From positions 186,001 to 250,000 of the forward strand of contig NZ_OY761553.1 of assembly GCF_963664735.1 (NCBI RefSeq): a stretch of 64,000 nt of DNA. Direction: 5' to 3'. The position numbers and the translations under genes were made by a program. Positions 17,162 to 26,297 of the stretch are shown piece after piece; position 1 is the first letter of the stretch, and every line of letters begins with the position of its first letter. A model generated the notes under the pieces. That model was given only the letters and a program-made list of their open reading frames with translations, made no database searches and was not told the DNA's origin. The DNA comes from an uncultured Cohaesibacter sp. (lineage in GTDB: Bacteria; Pseudomonadota; Alphaproteobacteria; Rhizobiales; Cohaesibacteraceae).

Positions 17162-17451
17162 TGGGAAGCGGCCTCGGAAGGCTCAGTCAGGAATTCAGTG
17201 CATTCGGGCCCCTGCCATTGTGTCGTCCGGATAGAAGATCCGGGTATCGGAATGAGCAAGGCTGAAATCGATTTGGCCTTAACGCATACAGGAGCGTGAA
17301 GCTTCCAGGACATTTGGCTCAGGAAGGGGCCGGATTTGGTTTGCTGAATGTTCAGCCTACTGCGAAAAGTCAGAATGGCACTATGGAAAAATCAAGCGAA
17401 GTGGGCAAGGGCACGAAGGTCGAGTTGATATTCAGAAGGGATGCTTGGGTC
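17162..17451 (+). pseudogene. Relic of a histidine-kinase ATPase (HATPase_c) domain, frameshifted
   Basis: The plus strand encodes degraded but recognisable pieces of a sensor kinase C-terminus. One frame (17162-17299) reads EGSVRNSVHSG, then VVRIEDPGIGMSKAEIDLAL, matching the G1 box (D-x-G-x-G-M, here with Pro for Thr), and ends at a TGA. The next frame (from about 17296) continues with EGAGFGLLNV and SSEVGKGTKVELIF, matching the G2 box and the final strand. The N box, dimerisation and sensor regions are missing. It looks like a PAS-type kinase gene eroded by deletion, a frameshift and point changes. Recognition is by motif order only. Confidence 0.6.
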
Positions 17452-17487
17452 CAGCTTACAAAATTCAAACCAACATTGTTTGATGGT

Positions 17488-17540
17488 GTTCCCTGCCTTG
17501 CCTGTTGCCCCTAAAAGAGGGGTGTAGCTTGGCAGGGAAC
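17488..17540 (-). terminator. Hairpin downstream of livF, probable operon terminator
   Basis: GTTCCCTGCC (17488-17497) pairs with GGCAGGGAAC (17531-17540), with an inner CCCCT/AGGGG hairpin (17508-17522), starting 10 nt after the livF stop. It lacks a T-tract on the minus strand, so termination strength is uncertain. Confidence 0.5.
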
Positions 17541-17549
17541 AATTCTGTG

Positions 17550-18341
17550 TTAAATGGCGAGATAGGCCTCGCGCAATTCCTTGTTGTCCAGCACTTCCTT
17601 GGCTGTTCCGTCAAAAACCACGGAACCAGTATCAAGAATGACTGAGCGGTCTGCCAGCTCAAGCGCACGAACTGCATTCTGTTCGACCAGAATGGTCGTA
17701 ATGCCCTGCATCTTGATGATTTCGAGTGTCTTTTCAATCTCGTCAACGATTACCGGAGCTAGACCCTCGTAAGGCTCATCAAGCAACAGCACCTTGATGT
17801 CTCGGGCGAGAGCTCTGGCGATTGCCAGCATTTGCTGTTCACCACCAGAAAGGGTGACCCCTTCCTGATTGCGGCGTTCGCCCAGCCGTGGGAACAGATC
17901 ATAAAGCCGCTCGATACTCCAGCCGATCGGTTCGATAATCTGTGCCAGCTGGATATTTTCCTCAACCGTCAGGCCGGGGATAATGCGCCGGTCTTCTGGC
18001 ACCAAAACCATTCCCGCCCGAGCCGCTTCATGGCTGGCCATGGTATGCAGATGCTTGTGGTCCAGCCAGATTTCACCATAGGTGAGGGTGGGATTGTCCA
18101 ACCGTGCTATGGTGCGCAAGGTTGAGGTTTTTCCAGCACCATTTCTTCCAAGCAAGGCGAGGATCTCGCCTTCATGAACATTGAAAGATACCCCTTGGAC
18201 GATGTAGCTCTCGCCGTAATAGGCGTGGATATCGTGCACGGACAAGAATGCGGGGGCTGTGGCTGCTACATTGGCGTTTATGGAGAAGTCTGTAAGGCTT
18301 TCTTCCGAACGCCTGGTTGCTTCAATCGAGAGATCTGTCAT
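17550..18341 (-). CDS. livF: Branched-chain amino acid-type ABC transporter ATPase (LivF)
   Basis: 263-residue ATPase. Walker A LLGRNGAGKTS, signature TLSGGEQQMLAIARAL, Walker B VLLLDEPYEGLAP, and the LivF-typical VEENI and ILVEQNAV. About 28 extra residues precede the usual start (FLSVHDIHAYYGES); the ATG overlaps the livG stop by 4 nt, which supports the longer form. Last gene of the livKHMGF operon; partners LivG at the cytoplasmic face of LivHM. Confidence 0.95.
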   Translation of the reverse strand: MTDLSIEATRRSEESLTDFSINANVAATAPAFLSVHDIHAYYGESYIVQGVSFNVHEGEILALLGRNGAGKTSTLRTIARLDNPTLTYGEIWLDHKHLHTMASHEAARAGMVLVPEDRRIIPGLTVEENIQLAQIIEPIGWSIERLYDLFPRLGERRNQEGVTLSGGEQQMLAIARALARDIKVLLLDEPYEGLAPVIVDEIEKTLEIIKMQGITTILVEQNAVRALELADRSVILDTGSVVFDGTAKEVLDNKELREAYLAI

Positions 18342-19093
18342 GCTGCTTCTCCAAGATAGGCTTCCTTGACCTTCGGGTGGCCCTTGATGTTTTCCGGGGT
18401 GTCTTCGACCAGCGGCGTGCCCTGTGCCAAAACCGTTATGCGTTGGGCCAGCGAAAAGACCACATGCATGTCATGCTCGATAATGGCGATGGTGATATCG
18501 TGCTTCTCGTGGATCTCTTTCAGTAGATCGATGGTGTTGTTGGTGTCGGCGCGCGCCATACCAGCTGTCGGCTCATCGAGAAGCAGAAGCTTTGGCTGCT
18601 GCACAAGACACATGGCCATTTCCAGACGACGTTTGTCACCGCGGGACATGGAGCCTGCAAGCATTTGCCGCTTTTCGATCATATTGACTTCTTCGAGCAT
18701 ATGTTCTGCGCGCTCAATGACCTCGCGTTCATTCTTAACCGTTTTAAATGCCTGCATGCGGAAAGCACCATCCCGTTTGGCGAAACAGGGGATGAGCATG
18801 TTTTCCATTACCGTGAGATCGGTGAAGATTTCCGGTGTCTGGAAAACGCGGCTGATACCCATCTGGTTGATCTGGTAGGGCGTGCGGCCCAGTACCGATT
18901 GTCCCTGAAAGGTAACGGAACCGGTGTCCGGTTCCAGTTTTCCAATGAGGCAGTTGAGCAAGGTGGATTTGCCTGCTCCGTTTGGCCCGATGATGGCATG
19001 AACCGAATGCTCGGCAACCGACAGGTTTACGTTGCCCAGAGCCTGCAGGCCACCAAAGCGCTTGTTAACGTCTTTGACTTCAAGAATACCCAT
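18338..19093 (-). CDS. livG: Branched-chain amino acid-type ABC transporter ATPase (LivG)
   Basis: 251-residue ATPase with Walker A IIGPNGAGKSTLLNCLIG, ISRVFQTPEIF at the Q-loop, signature-like SMSRGDKRRLEMAMCL (SRGDK replaces the usual SxGGQ, a variation seen in LivG/UrtD proteins), Walker B LLLLDEPTAGMA and the switch region IIEHDM. The altered signature and close pairing with LivF indicate the G-type subunit. Starts 14 nt after the livM stop. Confidence 0.94.
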   Translation of the reverse strand: MGILEVKDVNKRFGGLQALGNVNLSVAEHSVHAIIGPNGAGKSTLLNCLIGKLEPDTGSVTFQGQSVLGRTPYQINQMGISRVFQTPEIFTDLTVMENMLIPCFAKRDGAFRMQAFKTVKNEREVIERAEHMLEEVNMIEKRQMLAGSMSRGDKRRLEMAMCLVQQPKLLLLDEPTAGMARADTNNTIDLLKEIHEKHDITIAIIEHDMHVVFSLAQRITVLAQGTPLVEDTPENIKGHPKVKEAYLGEAA

Positions 19094-19107
19094 GTTTGCA
19101 GTCTCCG

Positions 19108-20316
19108 TTAGGCCACGTGGGGGCTCGGTTTAGGGGCGTGTTCTGGATCTTTCGGCGGAATTTCCGGCTTCTTTTCGCGCTTGAACCAGTTGCGAATGCG
19201 CTGGCCACCTTCGAGCAAGCCACCCGGAAGAAAGATCACTACAAGCATAAACAGCAGCCCGAGGGTCAAGTGCCAGCCCTTGCCGATGAAGGGGTGCAGC
19301 ATGAAGACAATTGCGTCTTCCAGCCCGTCCGGAAGTGCTGCGAACCAGCCATGCAGAACGTTGTCGTTGATCTTGGAGAAGATATTCTCGAAATATTTGA
19401 TGAAGCCAGCGCCAAGCACGGGTCCCATAAGGGTCCCGGCGCCGCCCAGGATAGTCATCAGCACCACTTCACCCGATGCTGTCCACTGCATGCGCTCTGC
19501 ACCGGCAAGAGGGTCCATCGCTGCCAGCAGGCCGCCAGCCAATCCGGCATACATGCCCGAGATAACGAAGGCTGCCAGTGTGTATGGCCGCGTGTTGAGG
19601 CCGGTATAGCTCATGCGGGTTTGATTGGTCTTGATTGCCCGCAGCATCAGACCGAAAGGTGAGCGGAAGATTCTGAGGGAGATGTAGAACACCACAATCG
19701 CGATGATGGCACAGAAATAGTAGCCATTACTGAATGTGAATTGCCAGCCAGCAACATCGATCTTTGTCGCTTCATTCATGACGATGCCGAAGAAATGCGG
19801 CGAGGTCGGGCTGCCTTCGCCCAACAGAACCTGTGGGTCATCGCCATAAACCTGAAGGCCCGTTTCACCGTTGGTCAGCGGTGTGAGCACCGAATAGGCC
19901 AGATTGAACGACATCTGCGCCATGGCCAATGTCAGGATCGAGAAGTAAATGCCCGATCGGCGCAGGGAGACGTAGCCAATCAGCAACGCAAAAAGCGCGG
20001 ACATGATTACAGCAAGGATGAGACCTGGCAGAACATTATAGCTCAGGAGCTTATACATCCAGACGACGGAATAGGAGCCAACGCCAAGGAAGGCCGCATG
20101 ACCGAACGAGAGGTAGCCTGTCAGGCCAAAGAGAATGTTGAAGCCGATGGCAAAGATGCCATAGATGGCAAATCTCTGCATCAGATCAGGATATCCGGCA
20201 TTGAACTGCGCCAGTGCCGAACTTTCCGGAAACGGCTGCAGCAATATCGGTGTCGCCAAAGTCAGAAACATGACGATCAGGAGAAAGGAAGTGTCTTTCT
20301 TACTGAGACCTAGCAT
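19108..20316 (-). CDS. livM: Branched-chain amino acid-type ABC transporter permease (LivM)
   Basis: 402 residues, nine or more helices. Family features: [25 protein letters not shown], the cytoplasmic coupling loop around [21 protein letters not shown], and [16 protein letters not shown] polar C-terminal tail rich in Lys/Glu/Pro (about 30 residues) extends past the last helix. Starts 3 nt after livH; paired with LivH in the inner membrane. Confidence 0.95.
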   Translation of the reverse strand: MLGLSKKDTSFLLIVMFLTLATPILLQPFPESSALAQFNAGYPDLMQRFAIYGIFAIGFNILFGLTGYLSFGHAAFLGVGSYSVVWMYKLLSYNVLPGLILAVIMSALFALLIGYVSLRRSGIYFSILTLAMAQMSFNLAYSVLTPLTNGETGLQVYGDDPQVLLGEGSPTSPHFFGIVMNEATKIDVAGWQFTFSNGYYFCAIIAIVVFYISLRIFRSPFGLMLRAIKTNQTRMSYTGLNTRPYTLAAFVISGMYAGLAGGLLAAMDPLAGAERMQWTASGEVVLMTILGGAGTLMGPVLGAGFIKYFENIFSKINDNVLHGWFAALPDGLEDAIVFMLHPFIGKGWHLTLGLLFMLVVIFLPGGLLEGGQRIRNWFKREKKPEIPPKDPEHAPKPSPHVA

Positions 20317-20319
20317 TGT

Positions 20320-21351
20320 TTATTCCTCCATCACGCCTTTGCGACCCATGAGACCGCGCGGACGGGTCAAAAGGATGATGATTGCAACAAGATAGATGAT
20401 GATTTGGTCGATCCCGGGGATTATCGACTTGATTTCGTTCATGGAAGCGAAGCTCTCCAGAATTCCCAGCAGGAAACCGGCCAGCACAGCGCCGGGCAGA
20501 GATCCCATACCGCCGACAACGACCACGACGAAGGACAGCACCAGAAAGTCCATGCCCATATGATAATTGGGCGAATTGATTGGCGCATACATGACACCGG
20601 CAAGACCGGCTACGGCTGCTGCCATCCCGAACATGATGGTAAAGCGCTTGTCGATGTTGATGCCCAATAGGCCTACGGTTTCGCGGTCGGCCATGCCTGC
20701 GCGGACCACCATGCCGAATGTTGTGAAGCGAAGGAAAGCGAACACAGCGCTGATGATTATTGCAGAAAACAGGAAGTAGATCAGACGCCAATATGGGTAG
20801 ATGATCGTGTTTTCGGCGAAGCCAATCATGACACCAAAATCGAGCGACCCCTTGAAGGTTTGAGGTGCGGGTGTCGGGATCGGGTTGGCGCCATAAAAAT
20901 ATTTGACGATTTCCTGAATCACGATGGCCAAGCCAAAGGTAACCAGAATCTGGTCGGCGTGAGGGCGTTTATAAAAATGCTTGATAAGCCCGCGTTCCAT
21001 CGCATAGCCGATCAACAGCATCACCGGTATCGCAAACAGGATCGCAAGCGGCACGGACCAGCTGACAATGGCATTGCCAGCCGCTTCGCCGAACCAGTCA
21101 ACGACATAGGGCGTTTCGACCTTTAGCGGATTGCCCAAAAAGTCCTTTTTCGTCGGATCAACGACTGTGAACGACAGAGACAGGAGTCTTTGAAGCGTGA
21201 CTGCGCAAAAGGAGCCCAGCATAAACAAGGCACCATGAGCGAAGTTGACCACGCCCAGCGTGCCGAAGATGAGTGTCAGTCCCAGAGCGATCAGAGCATA
21301 GGCACTGCCTTTGTCTAAACCGTTGAGAATCTGAAGAATGATTGCGTCCAT
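20320..21351 (-). CDS. livH: Branched-chain amino acid-type ABC transporter permease (LivH)
   Basis: 343 residues with the LivH/UrtB pattern: NGLDKGSAYALIALGLTLIFG, GVVNFAHGALFMLG, the coupling loop MVVRAGMADRETVGLLGINI, and VVGGMGSLPGAVLAG. A polar insertion after TM2 (about 55-80: VDPTKKDFLGNPLKVE) makes it longer than the 290-310 residues of E. coli-type LivH. Separated from the binding-protein gene by a 110-nt gap containing a hairpin with a T-tract. Confidence 0.95.
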   Translation of the reverse strand: MDAIILQILNGLDKGSAYALIALGLTLIFGTLGVVNFAHGALFMLGSFCAVTLQRLLSLSFTVVDPTKKDFLGNPLKVETPYVVDWFGEAAGNAIVSWSVPLAILFAIPVMLLIGYAMERGLIKHFYKRPHADQILVTFGLAIVIQEIVKYFYGANPIPTPAPQTFKGSLDFGVMIGFAENTIIYPYWRLIYFLFSAIIISAVFAFLRFTTFGMVVRAGMADRETVGLLGINIDKRFTIMFGMAAAVAGLAGVMYAPINSPNYHMGMDFLVLSFVVVVVGGMGSLPGAVLAGFLLGILESFASMNEIKSIIPGIDQIIIYLVAIIILLTRPRGLMGRKGVMEE

Positions 21352-21404
21352 TGAAAAGCCCGCATCGATGGACCGTGCGCTAAAGCTGCGTCGGTTCTCG
21401 TTCT

Positions 21405-21444
21405 AAATCAAAAAGATAGCCGTGCCACGGTTGTGTGGCACGGC
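21405..21444 (-). terminator. Hairpin plus T-tract between livK-like gene and livH (partial terminator)
   Basis: GCCGTGCCAC (21419-21428) and GTGGCACGGC (21435-21444) form a perfect 10-bp stem, followed on the minus strand by TATCTTTTTGATTT. Located 17 nt past the binding-protein stop, it would let most transcripts end there and some read into livHMGF. Confidence 0.7.
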
Positions 21445-21461
21445 CAGTTTGGCTGTTCTGA

Positions 21462-22811
21462 TTATGCGCCAGCGTTGCAGGTGCCGAGCGATGCGTCATC
21501 GCCGCCGAACATTGCATGGTTCGACGCGTAGGTAACCTGATCGACTGGAGTGACTTCAACGATTTCCAGCGTGTCATATGCTGTGGTCGGGTTCTGTGCA
21601 CCACGCACGACCAACACATCCTTGAAGCACTGGTGGTCTTCTTTACGATAGAGGGTCTTGCCATTGCCAAGACCGTCGAACTCGAAGCCTTCCAGAGCTT
21701 CAGCAACGCCACATGGGTTGAAGGTGCCTGCGCGTTCACATGCATCTGCATACAGCAGTACCTGTGCGTAGCAGGTCTGAGCCGAGTTGGAAGGCGGACG
21801 ACCATACTTTTCACCGAAGGATTTCACAAAGGCCTTGGATCCTTCATTCTGAAGCTGCCAGTTGTAGTTCATGGAACCCAGAACGCCCTTGATGTTTTCG
21901 CCAGCACCAGCTGCCATCAGTTCGGAGTAGAGCGGAACGATGATCTTGAAGTCCTTGCCATTGACCATTTTGTCGAGCAGGCCGAACTGAACGGCGTTGG
22001 TCAGGGAGTTGACCATGTTGCCGCCATAGTGGTTGAGGACCAGAACGTCTGCGCCCGCATTAATCACCGGTGCGATGTAGGACGAGAAATCTGTGGTAGC
22101 CAACGGGGTCAGAACGTTGTTGACGGTCTTCCAACCCATTGCTTCGGTCGCTGCCTGCATGGATTCCTGTTGCGTCCAGCCCCAGGTATAGTCTGCAGTC
22201 AGGTGATAGGCATTACGATCAGTGCCAAGTTCCTTGGCCAGAATCGGTGCCAGTGCCGCTGCCGACATATAGGCGTTGAAGAAATGACGGAAGCCGTTGG
22301 CTTTTCTGTCCTTGCCGGTGGTGTCGTTGGAGTGGGTCAGGCCAGCCATGAAGATGACACCGGCTTCCTGACACAGACCCTGTACGGCAACAGCCACGCC
22401 CGAGGACGAACCGCCGTTGATCATGATCGCACCATCTTTTTCGATCATCGAGCGAGCCGACGCGCGGGCTGCGTCTGATTTGGTCTGGGTGTCACCGGTT
22501 ACGAACTGAACCTTTTTGCCCAAAATGCCGTTGCCCTTCAATGCTTTGGACGAGAAGGTGTTAAGGCAGCCGCCATCACCCTCGCCATTGAGATGTTCTA
22601 CGGCAAGCTTTTGAGCCAAAAGTTCGTCGGCGCCTTCGTCTGCATAAGGACCGGTTTGCGGTACGTTGAAACCGAGCGTCACGGTGGAACCGGTCGGCGC
22701 GTTGGTGAAGGCATTTGCTCTGCTTGTAAATATGGTTGGCATGGCCAAGCCGGCACTGACAAATGCACCGGTCTTGATCAAACCACGACGTGAAATCGTA
22801 AGTTTGGTCAT
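21462..22811 (-). CDS. ABC transporter substrate-binding protein, LivK/Peripla_BP_6 type, Tat-exported
   Basis: 449 residues from ATG 22811 (GGAGG five bases upstream). The leader has a twin-arginine motif (ISRRGLIKTGAFVSAGLAMP), so folded export by Tat is likely. The mature part has the type I periplasmic fold of amino acid/amide-binding proteins: VTLGFNVPQTGPYADEGADE, FVTGDTQTKSDAARASARSM, INGGSSSGVAVAVQGLCQEA, YHLTADYTWGWTQQES. Cys residues (GGCLNTF, QTCYAQ, RAGTFNPCG) could form disulfides. Ligand uncertain: branched-chain amino acid, amide or other small polar molecule. Promoter-proximal gene of the operon. Confidence 0.92.
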   Translation of the reverse strand: MTKLTISRRGLIKTGAFVSAGLAMPTIFTSRANAFTNAPTGSTVTLGFNVPQTGPYADEGADELLAQKLAVEHLNGEGDGGCLNTFSSKALKGNGILGKKVQFVTGDTQTKSDAARASARSMIEKDGAIMINGGSSSGVAVAVQGLCQEAGVIFMAGLTHSNDTTGKDRKANGFRHFFNAYMSAAALAPILAKELGTDRNAYHLTADYTWGWTQQESMQAATEAMGWKTVNNVLTPLATTDFSSYIAPVINAGADVLVLNHYGGNMVNSLTNAVQFGLLDKMVNGKDFKIIVPLYSELMAAGAGENIKGVLGSMNYNWQLQNEGSKAFVKSFGEKYGRPPSNSAQTCYAQVLLYADACERAGTFNPCGVAEALEGFEFDGLGNGKTLYRKEDHQCFKDVLVVRGAQNPTTAYDTLEIVEVTPVDQVTYASNHAMFGGDDASLGTCNAGA

Positions 22812-23599
22812 AAGTTCCTCCCAAAAGTGTAAATGGCCCACGCTCCTCAAGGTGGCCAAGCCGCAACCAGCTCTCCTCAAAGCGGTTGCTCAGTCTGACA
22901 TAGACTAAGTAAACCTACTGAGGCTTTTAACAGGAATACCATAGGACTATTGTTGATTAATCGAAGGGAGCATCAGTATTAATTGCTCAATATTTATAAA
23001 TATCAGCAATTTAAGTAAGTTTTTCGGTAATAATACGTTTTTCTATTCATCTAATTGAGTAGAATTTTTGTTGATATTATTAAATGTATATTTTCGTTAA
23101 TGATCAATCAAAAGTTTAAATAATTATATGAATTGTCTGTGTTTTTGTCAAAATTGTACTTAATGATTGGTTTTTATTTGTATTTTTGTGATTAAAATGC
23201 ATGTCGATTATATCTGTCATAGATTCTATATTTAATAAGTATTTCATATATGTATTTTGTGTATTTTTTTCTGATTTATTGTAAGTATATGAAACTATAG
23301 GGACTGGTTTGATGCCGTGTTTGAGCCAAATTCGCTTGGCGACAGGTCGTCGGTGCAAAAATATGCCTTTCTCACGATGTACCATATTGGGCTCGTATTC
23401 CTTCAAAGGAGCGGGGTCAAACTGATGGTTGTAGCTAACTGGAATTGGCTCACCGTCATTGTGTTTGCGGTTGTACGATTGGAGATTTCAACAAGGCAGG
23501 ATTTTTGTGAGAGATTCTCCCGGAGTCTTTGAAAGCAATTTAGATCTTTAGTCTGTAATATTCTATATAATTTCAAAATTAGGTAATAATAGAAAAATC
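22812..23599. other. Long AT-rich intergenic spacer
   Basis: Nearly 800 bases with no convincing gene. 22900-23290 is strikingly AT-rich with many A/T runs. A GC-richer island at about 23290-23490 reads on the minus strand as a plausible protein fragment (open 23116-23490; e.g. YNRKHNDGEPIPVSYNHQFD, HREKGIFLHRRPVAKRIW), but no start, family or full domain is recognisable. It may be a gene remnant or transferred DNA. Confidence 0.4.
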
Positions 23600-23611
23600 T
23601 GAAACGTTTCA
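23600..23611. promoter_or_regulatory. Perfect palindrome TGAAACGTTTCA, candidate LacI-family operator
   Basis: A 12-bp perfect palindrome with the central CG typical of LacI/GalR-family sites, about 130 bp upstream of the cellobiose phosphorylase start. It could bring the phosphorylase under a sugar-responsive repressor such as one of the two LacI-type proteins in this window. Inferred from symmetry and position only. Confidence 0.5.
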
Positions 23612-23738
23612 CTTCCAACTTTCTGTCTTTTGTGATACTGAGCCGCAAGTTTAAAAATAGAAGCTCGTTCGGGGTTGATATCTATTATATTGCACTCATG
23701 CTTGCTCAACTCAGACACGCATAAGACAGGTACCTATC

Positions 23739-26183
23739 ATGAAATACGGATATTTCGACGATCAGGCTCGTGAATATGTTATCTCGCGTCCTGATACGCC
23801 TCTTCCCTGGATCAACTATATTGGCTGTCAGAGCTATTTTGGCATTCTGTCTGCAACAGCTGGTGGTTATTCCTACTATCGAGACGCTCGTTTGCGCCGG
23901 TTGACGCGTGGCCGCTACAACAATGTGCCGACTGATTTTGGTGGCCGTTATGTTTATGTGCGAGACAATGAGAGCGGTGATTGCTGGACACCTTCTTGGA
24001 TGCCCATGCAGTCTGAAATCGAGGATTACTCCTGTCGCCATGGTATGGGTTACTCGGTTATCTCTTCCAAGAAAGACGGTATCCGTTCTGCAACCCGTTA
24101 CTTTGTGCCGCTTGATGAGACTTTGGAAATCTGGCAGGTTACCGTCACCAATGAACGGCTTGTTGCTGCTGATATTTCGCTGTTCTCTTCTGTTGAATTC
24201 TGTCTTTGGGATGCGCTTGATGACCAGAGCAATTTCCAGCGCAACCTTTCTACCGGTCAGGTGGAAGTGGAAGACGGTGTCATTTATCACAAGACTGAAT
24301 ATCGCGAGCGTCGCAATCATTTTGCCTATTTTGCCTGTTCTGAAGATGTGGCCGGTTTCGATACCCAGCGAGAAGATTTCCTCGGGCCATGGCGCGGCTG
24401 GGACAAGCCTGTTGCCGTTCTTGAGGGCAAGTCGCGGGATAGCATCGCTCATGGCTGGTCGCCGATTGGCTCGCACCATGTGAAACTGCGTCTGGAACCG
24501 GGCGAAACCAAACAGGTCATTTTTGTTCTCGGCTATCATGAGAATGACAAGGACGATAAGTTTGACCCGCGAAACTCGCAGATTCTGAACAAGAAGACCG
24601 TTAAGCCAGTTATTGCGAAATATTGCGATAAAGGTGCTGTTGATGCTGCATTTGAAGCGCTTGCCAAGCATTGGGATAATTTGCTCGGCGTGTATCAGGT
24701 GTCCTCGCCAGACCAGCATACCGACCGCATGGTCAATATCTGGAATGCCTATCAGTGTATGGCCACTTTCAACATGTCGCGCTCGGCTTCCTCGTTTGAA
24801 TCCGGTATCGGGCGTGGGCTTGGTTTCCGCGATTCAAACCAGGATCTGCTTGGCTTTGTGCATATGGTGCCGTCTCGGGCGCGGGAACGCATTCTCGACA
24901 TTGCCGCTACGCAGCTTTCTTCTGGTGGTGCCTATCACCAGTATCAGCCTTTGACCAAAAAGGGTAACAACGACATCGGCGGAGACTTCAATGACGATCC
25001 GCACTGGCTGATTATCGGTGTCGCAGCTTACCTCAAGGAAACCGGCGATTTCTCCATTCTGGAAGAGCCGGTGATGTTCGATTGTCAGCCGGGCACTGAA
25101 GAGCCGCTCTATGAGCATCTGAAGCGTTCCATTCAATATGCCGAAGATCGCATGGGGCCGCATGGGCTGCCTCTCATCGGGCGGGCCGACTGGAACGACT
25201 GTCTTAACCTCAATTGCTTCTCTGATACGCCGGGTGAAAGCTTCCAGACCACGACAAGCAAAGAAGGCACGGTTGCTGAATCGGTCTTTATTGCCGGTTT
25301 GATGGTCCTCTCCTCAAAAGAGCTGTCTGAGATTGCCAAAGTCACAGGCAAGGAACAGGATGCCGACTATTATGCGCGCCTTTCCTCGGATATGAGCGCC
25401 ACAATCAGTGAACATGGCTGGGATGGAGACTGGTTCCTCAGAGCCTACGACGATTTCGGCAACAAACTGGGGACTCACGAACAGGCTGAAGGCAAGATCT
25501 TTATTGAGCCTCAGGGTTTTTGTGTCCTGGCTGGTGTCGGCGTGGAAGACGGCAAGGCCCGCAAGGCGCTGGATTCTGTGGCCAAACATCTGGCGACACC
25601 GCATGGCATTGTGCTGCAACAGCCAGCCTATTCCCGCTACTATATCGAATATGGCGAAATCTCCACCTATCCTCCGGGATATAAGGAAAATGCCGGTATC
25701 TTCTGTCACAACAACCCTTGGGTTGCCATTGCAGAAGCGGTCATGGGCAACGGCGATGCTGCCTTTGATTATTACAGCCGCATCAGTCCTTCTGTGCGTG
25801 AAGCAATCTCGGATGTGCATCGGCTGGAGCCATATGTCTATGCCCAGATGATCGCTGGCCGTGATGCGCCAAGTCACGGTGAAGCCAAAAACTCCTGGCT
25901 GACGGGAACTGCCGCATGGAACTATTACACCATCACGCAATGGATCCTCGGCATTCGTCCAGACTATAACGGCCTCAAGATTGCTCCGGTTATTCCCGAG
26001 CGCTGGGATGATTTCCGCGTCCAGCGCATGTTCCGTGGCGTAGCCTATGACATTTCCGTTGTGCGCAAAGGGTCTGGCAATGTGGTGTCATTGAGTGTCG
26101 ATGGAAAGCCGATTGCTGGCGACATTGTGCCTCCTCCAGCAGAAGGCGTCAGCAAAGTTACCGTTGAGGCAATTATCGGCTAA
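23739..26183 (+). CDS. Cellobiose phosphorylase (glycoside hydrolase family 94)
   Basis: 814 residues, near the 810-825 usual for GH94 cellobiose phosphorylases. It converts cellobiose plus phosphate to glucose 1-phosphate and glucose in the cytoplasm. The N-terminus MKYGYFDDQAREYVISRPDT and PWINYIGCQSYFGILS are characteristic; GGYSYYRDARLRRLTRGRYN continues the beta-sandwich domain. The (alpha/alpha)6 barrel includes GLGFRDSNQDLLGFVHM and LIGRADWNDCLNLN, where D487 is the likely general acid. No signal peptide. No transporter is adjacent; the ABC/GH5 locus 15 kb away could supply substrate. Ends before a strong terminator. Confidence 0.95.
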   Translation: MKYGYFDDQAREYVISRPDTPLPWINYIGCQSYFGILSATAGGYSYYRDARLRRLTRGRYNNVPTDFGGRYVYVRDNESGDCWTPSWMPMQSEIEDYSCRHGMGYSVISSKKDGIRSATRYFVPLDETLEIWQVTVTNERLVAADISLFSSVEFCLWDALDDQSNFQRNLSTGQVEVEDGVIYHKTEYRERRNHFAYFACSEDVAGFDTQREDFLGPWRGWDKPVAVLEGKSRDSIAHGWSPIGSHHVKLRLEPGETKQVIFVLGYHENDKDDKFDPRNSQILNKKTVKPVIAKYCDKGAVDAAFEALAKHWDNLLGVYQVSSPDQHTDRMVNIWNAYQCMATFNMSRSASSFESGIGRGLGFRDSNQDLLGFVHMVPSRARERILDIAATQLSSGGAYHQYQPLTKKGNNDIGGDFNDDPHWLIIGVAAYLKETGDFSILEEPVMFDCQPGTEEPLYEHLKRSIQYAEDRMGPHGLPLIGRADWNDCLNLNCFSDTPGESFQTTTSKEGTVAESVFIAGLMVLSSKELSEIAKVTGKEQDADYYARLSSDMSATISEHGWDGDWFLRAYDDFGNKLGTHEQAEGKIFIEPQGFCVLAGVGVEDGKARKALDSVAKHLATPHGIVLQQPAYSRYYIEYGEISTYPPGYKENAGIFCHNNPWVAIAEAVMGNGDAAFDYYSRISPSVREAISDVHRLEPYVYAQMIAGRDAPSHGEAKNSWLTGTAAWNYYTITQWILGIRPDYNGLKIAPVIPERWDDFRVQRMFRGVAYDISVVRKGSGNVVSLSVDGKPIAGDIVPPPAEGVSKVTVEAIIG

Positions 26184-26220
26184 GGCTTTTTGAGCTAAGG
26201 TCTCGTCGTTTGAAAATGTT

Positions 26221-26257
26221 AAAAGCGCGGCTTGCAAAATGCAGGCTGCGCTTTTTT
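26221..26257 (+). terminator. Rho-independent terminator after cellobiose phosphorylase
   Basis: AAAAGCGCGGCTTGC and GCAGGCTGCGCTTTT form a 15-bp stem (two G-U pairs) with loop AAAAT, ending in TTTTTT. Starts 37 nt past the stop codon and could also work for the convergent EamA gene. Confidence 0.9.
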
Positions 26258-26297
26258 GTCAGGATGCTGGCTTATCCGGTAAATGGTCCCGCGGCCT

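Noticed and set aside
23403-23648. Short ORFs in the AT-rich spacer (both strands) as genes or IS transposase pieces
   Set aside because: Too short, no ribosome sites, no DDE or other transposase motif, and no terminal inverted repeats found around them.
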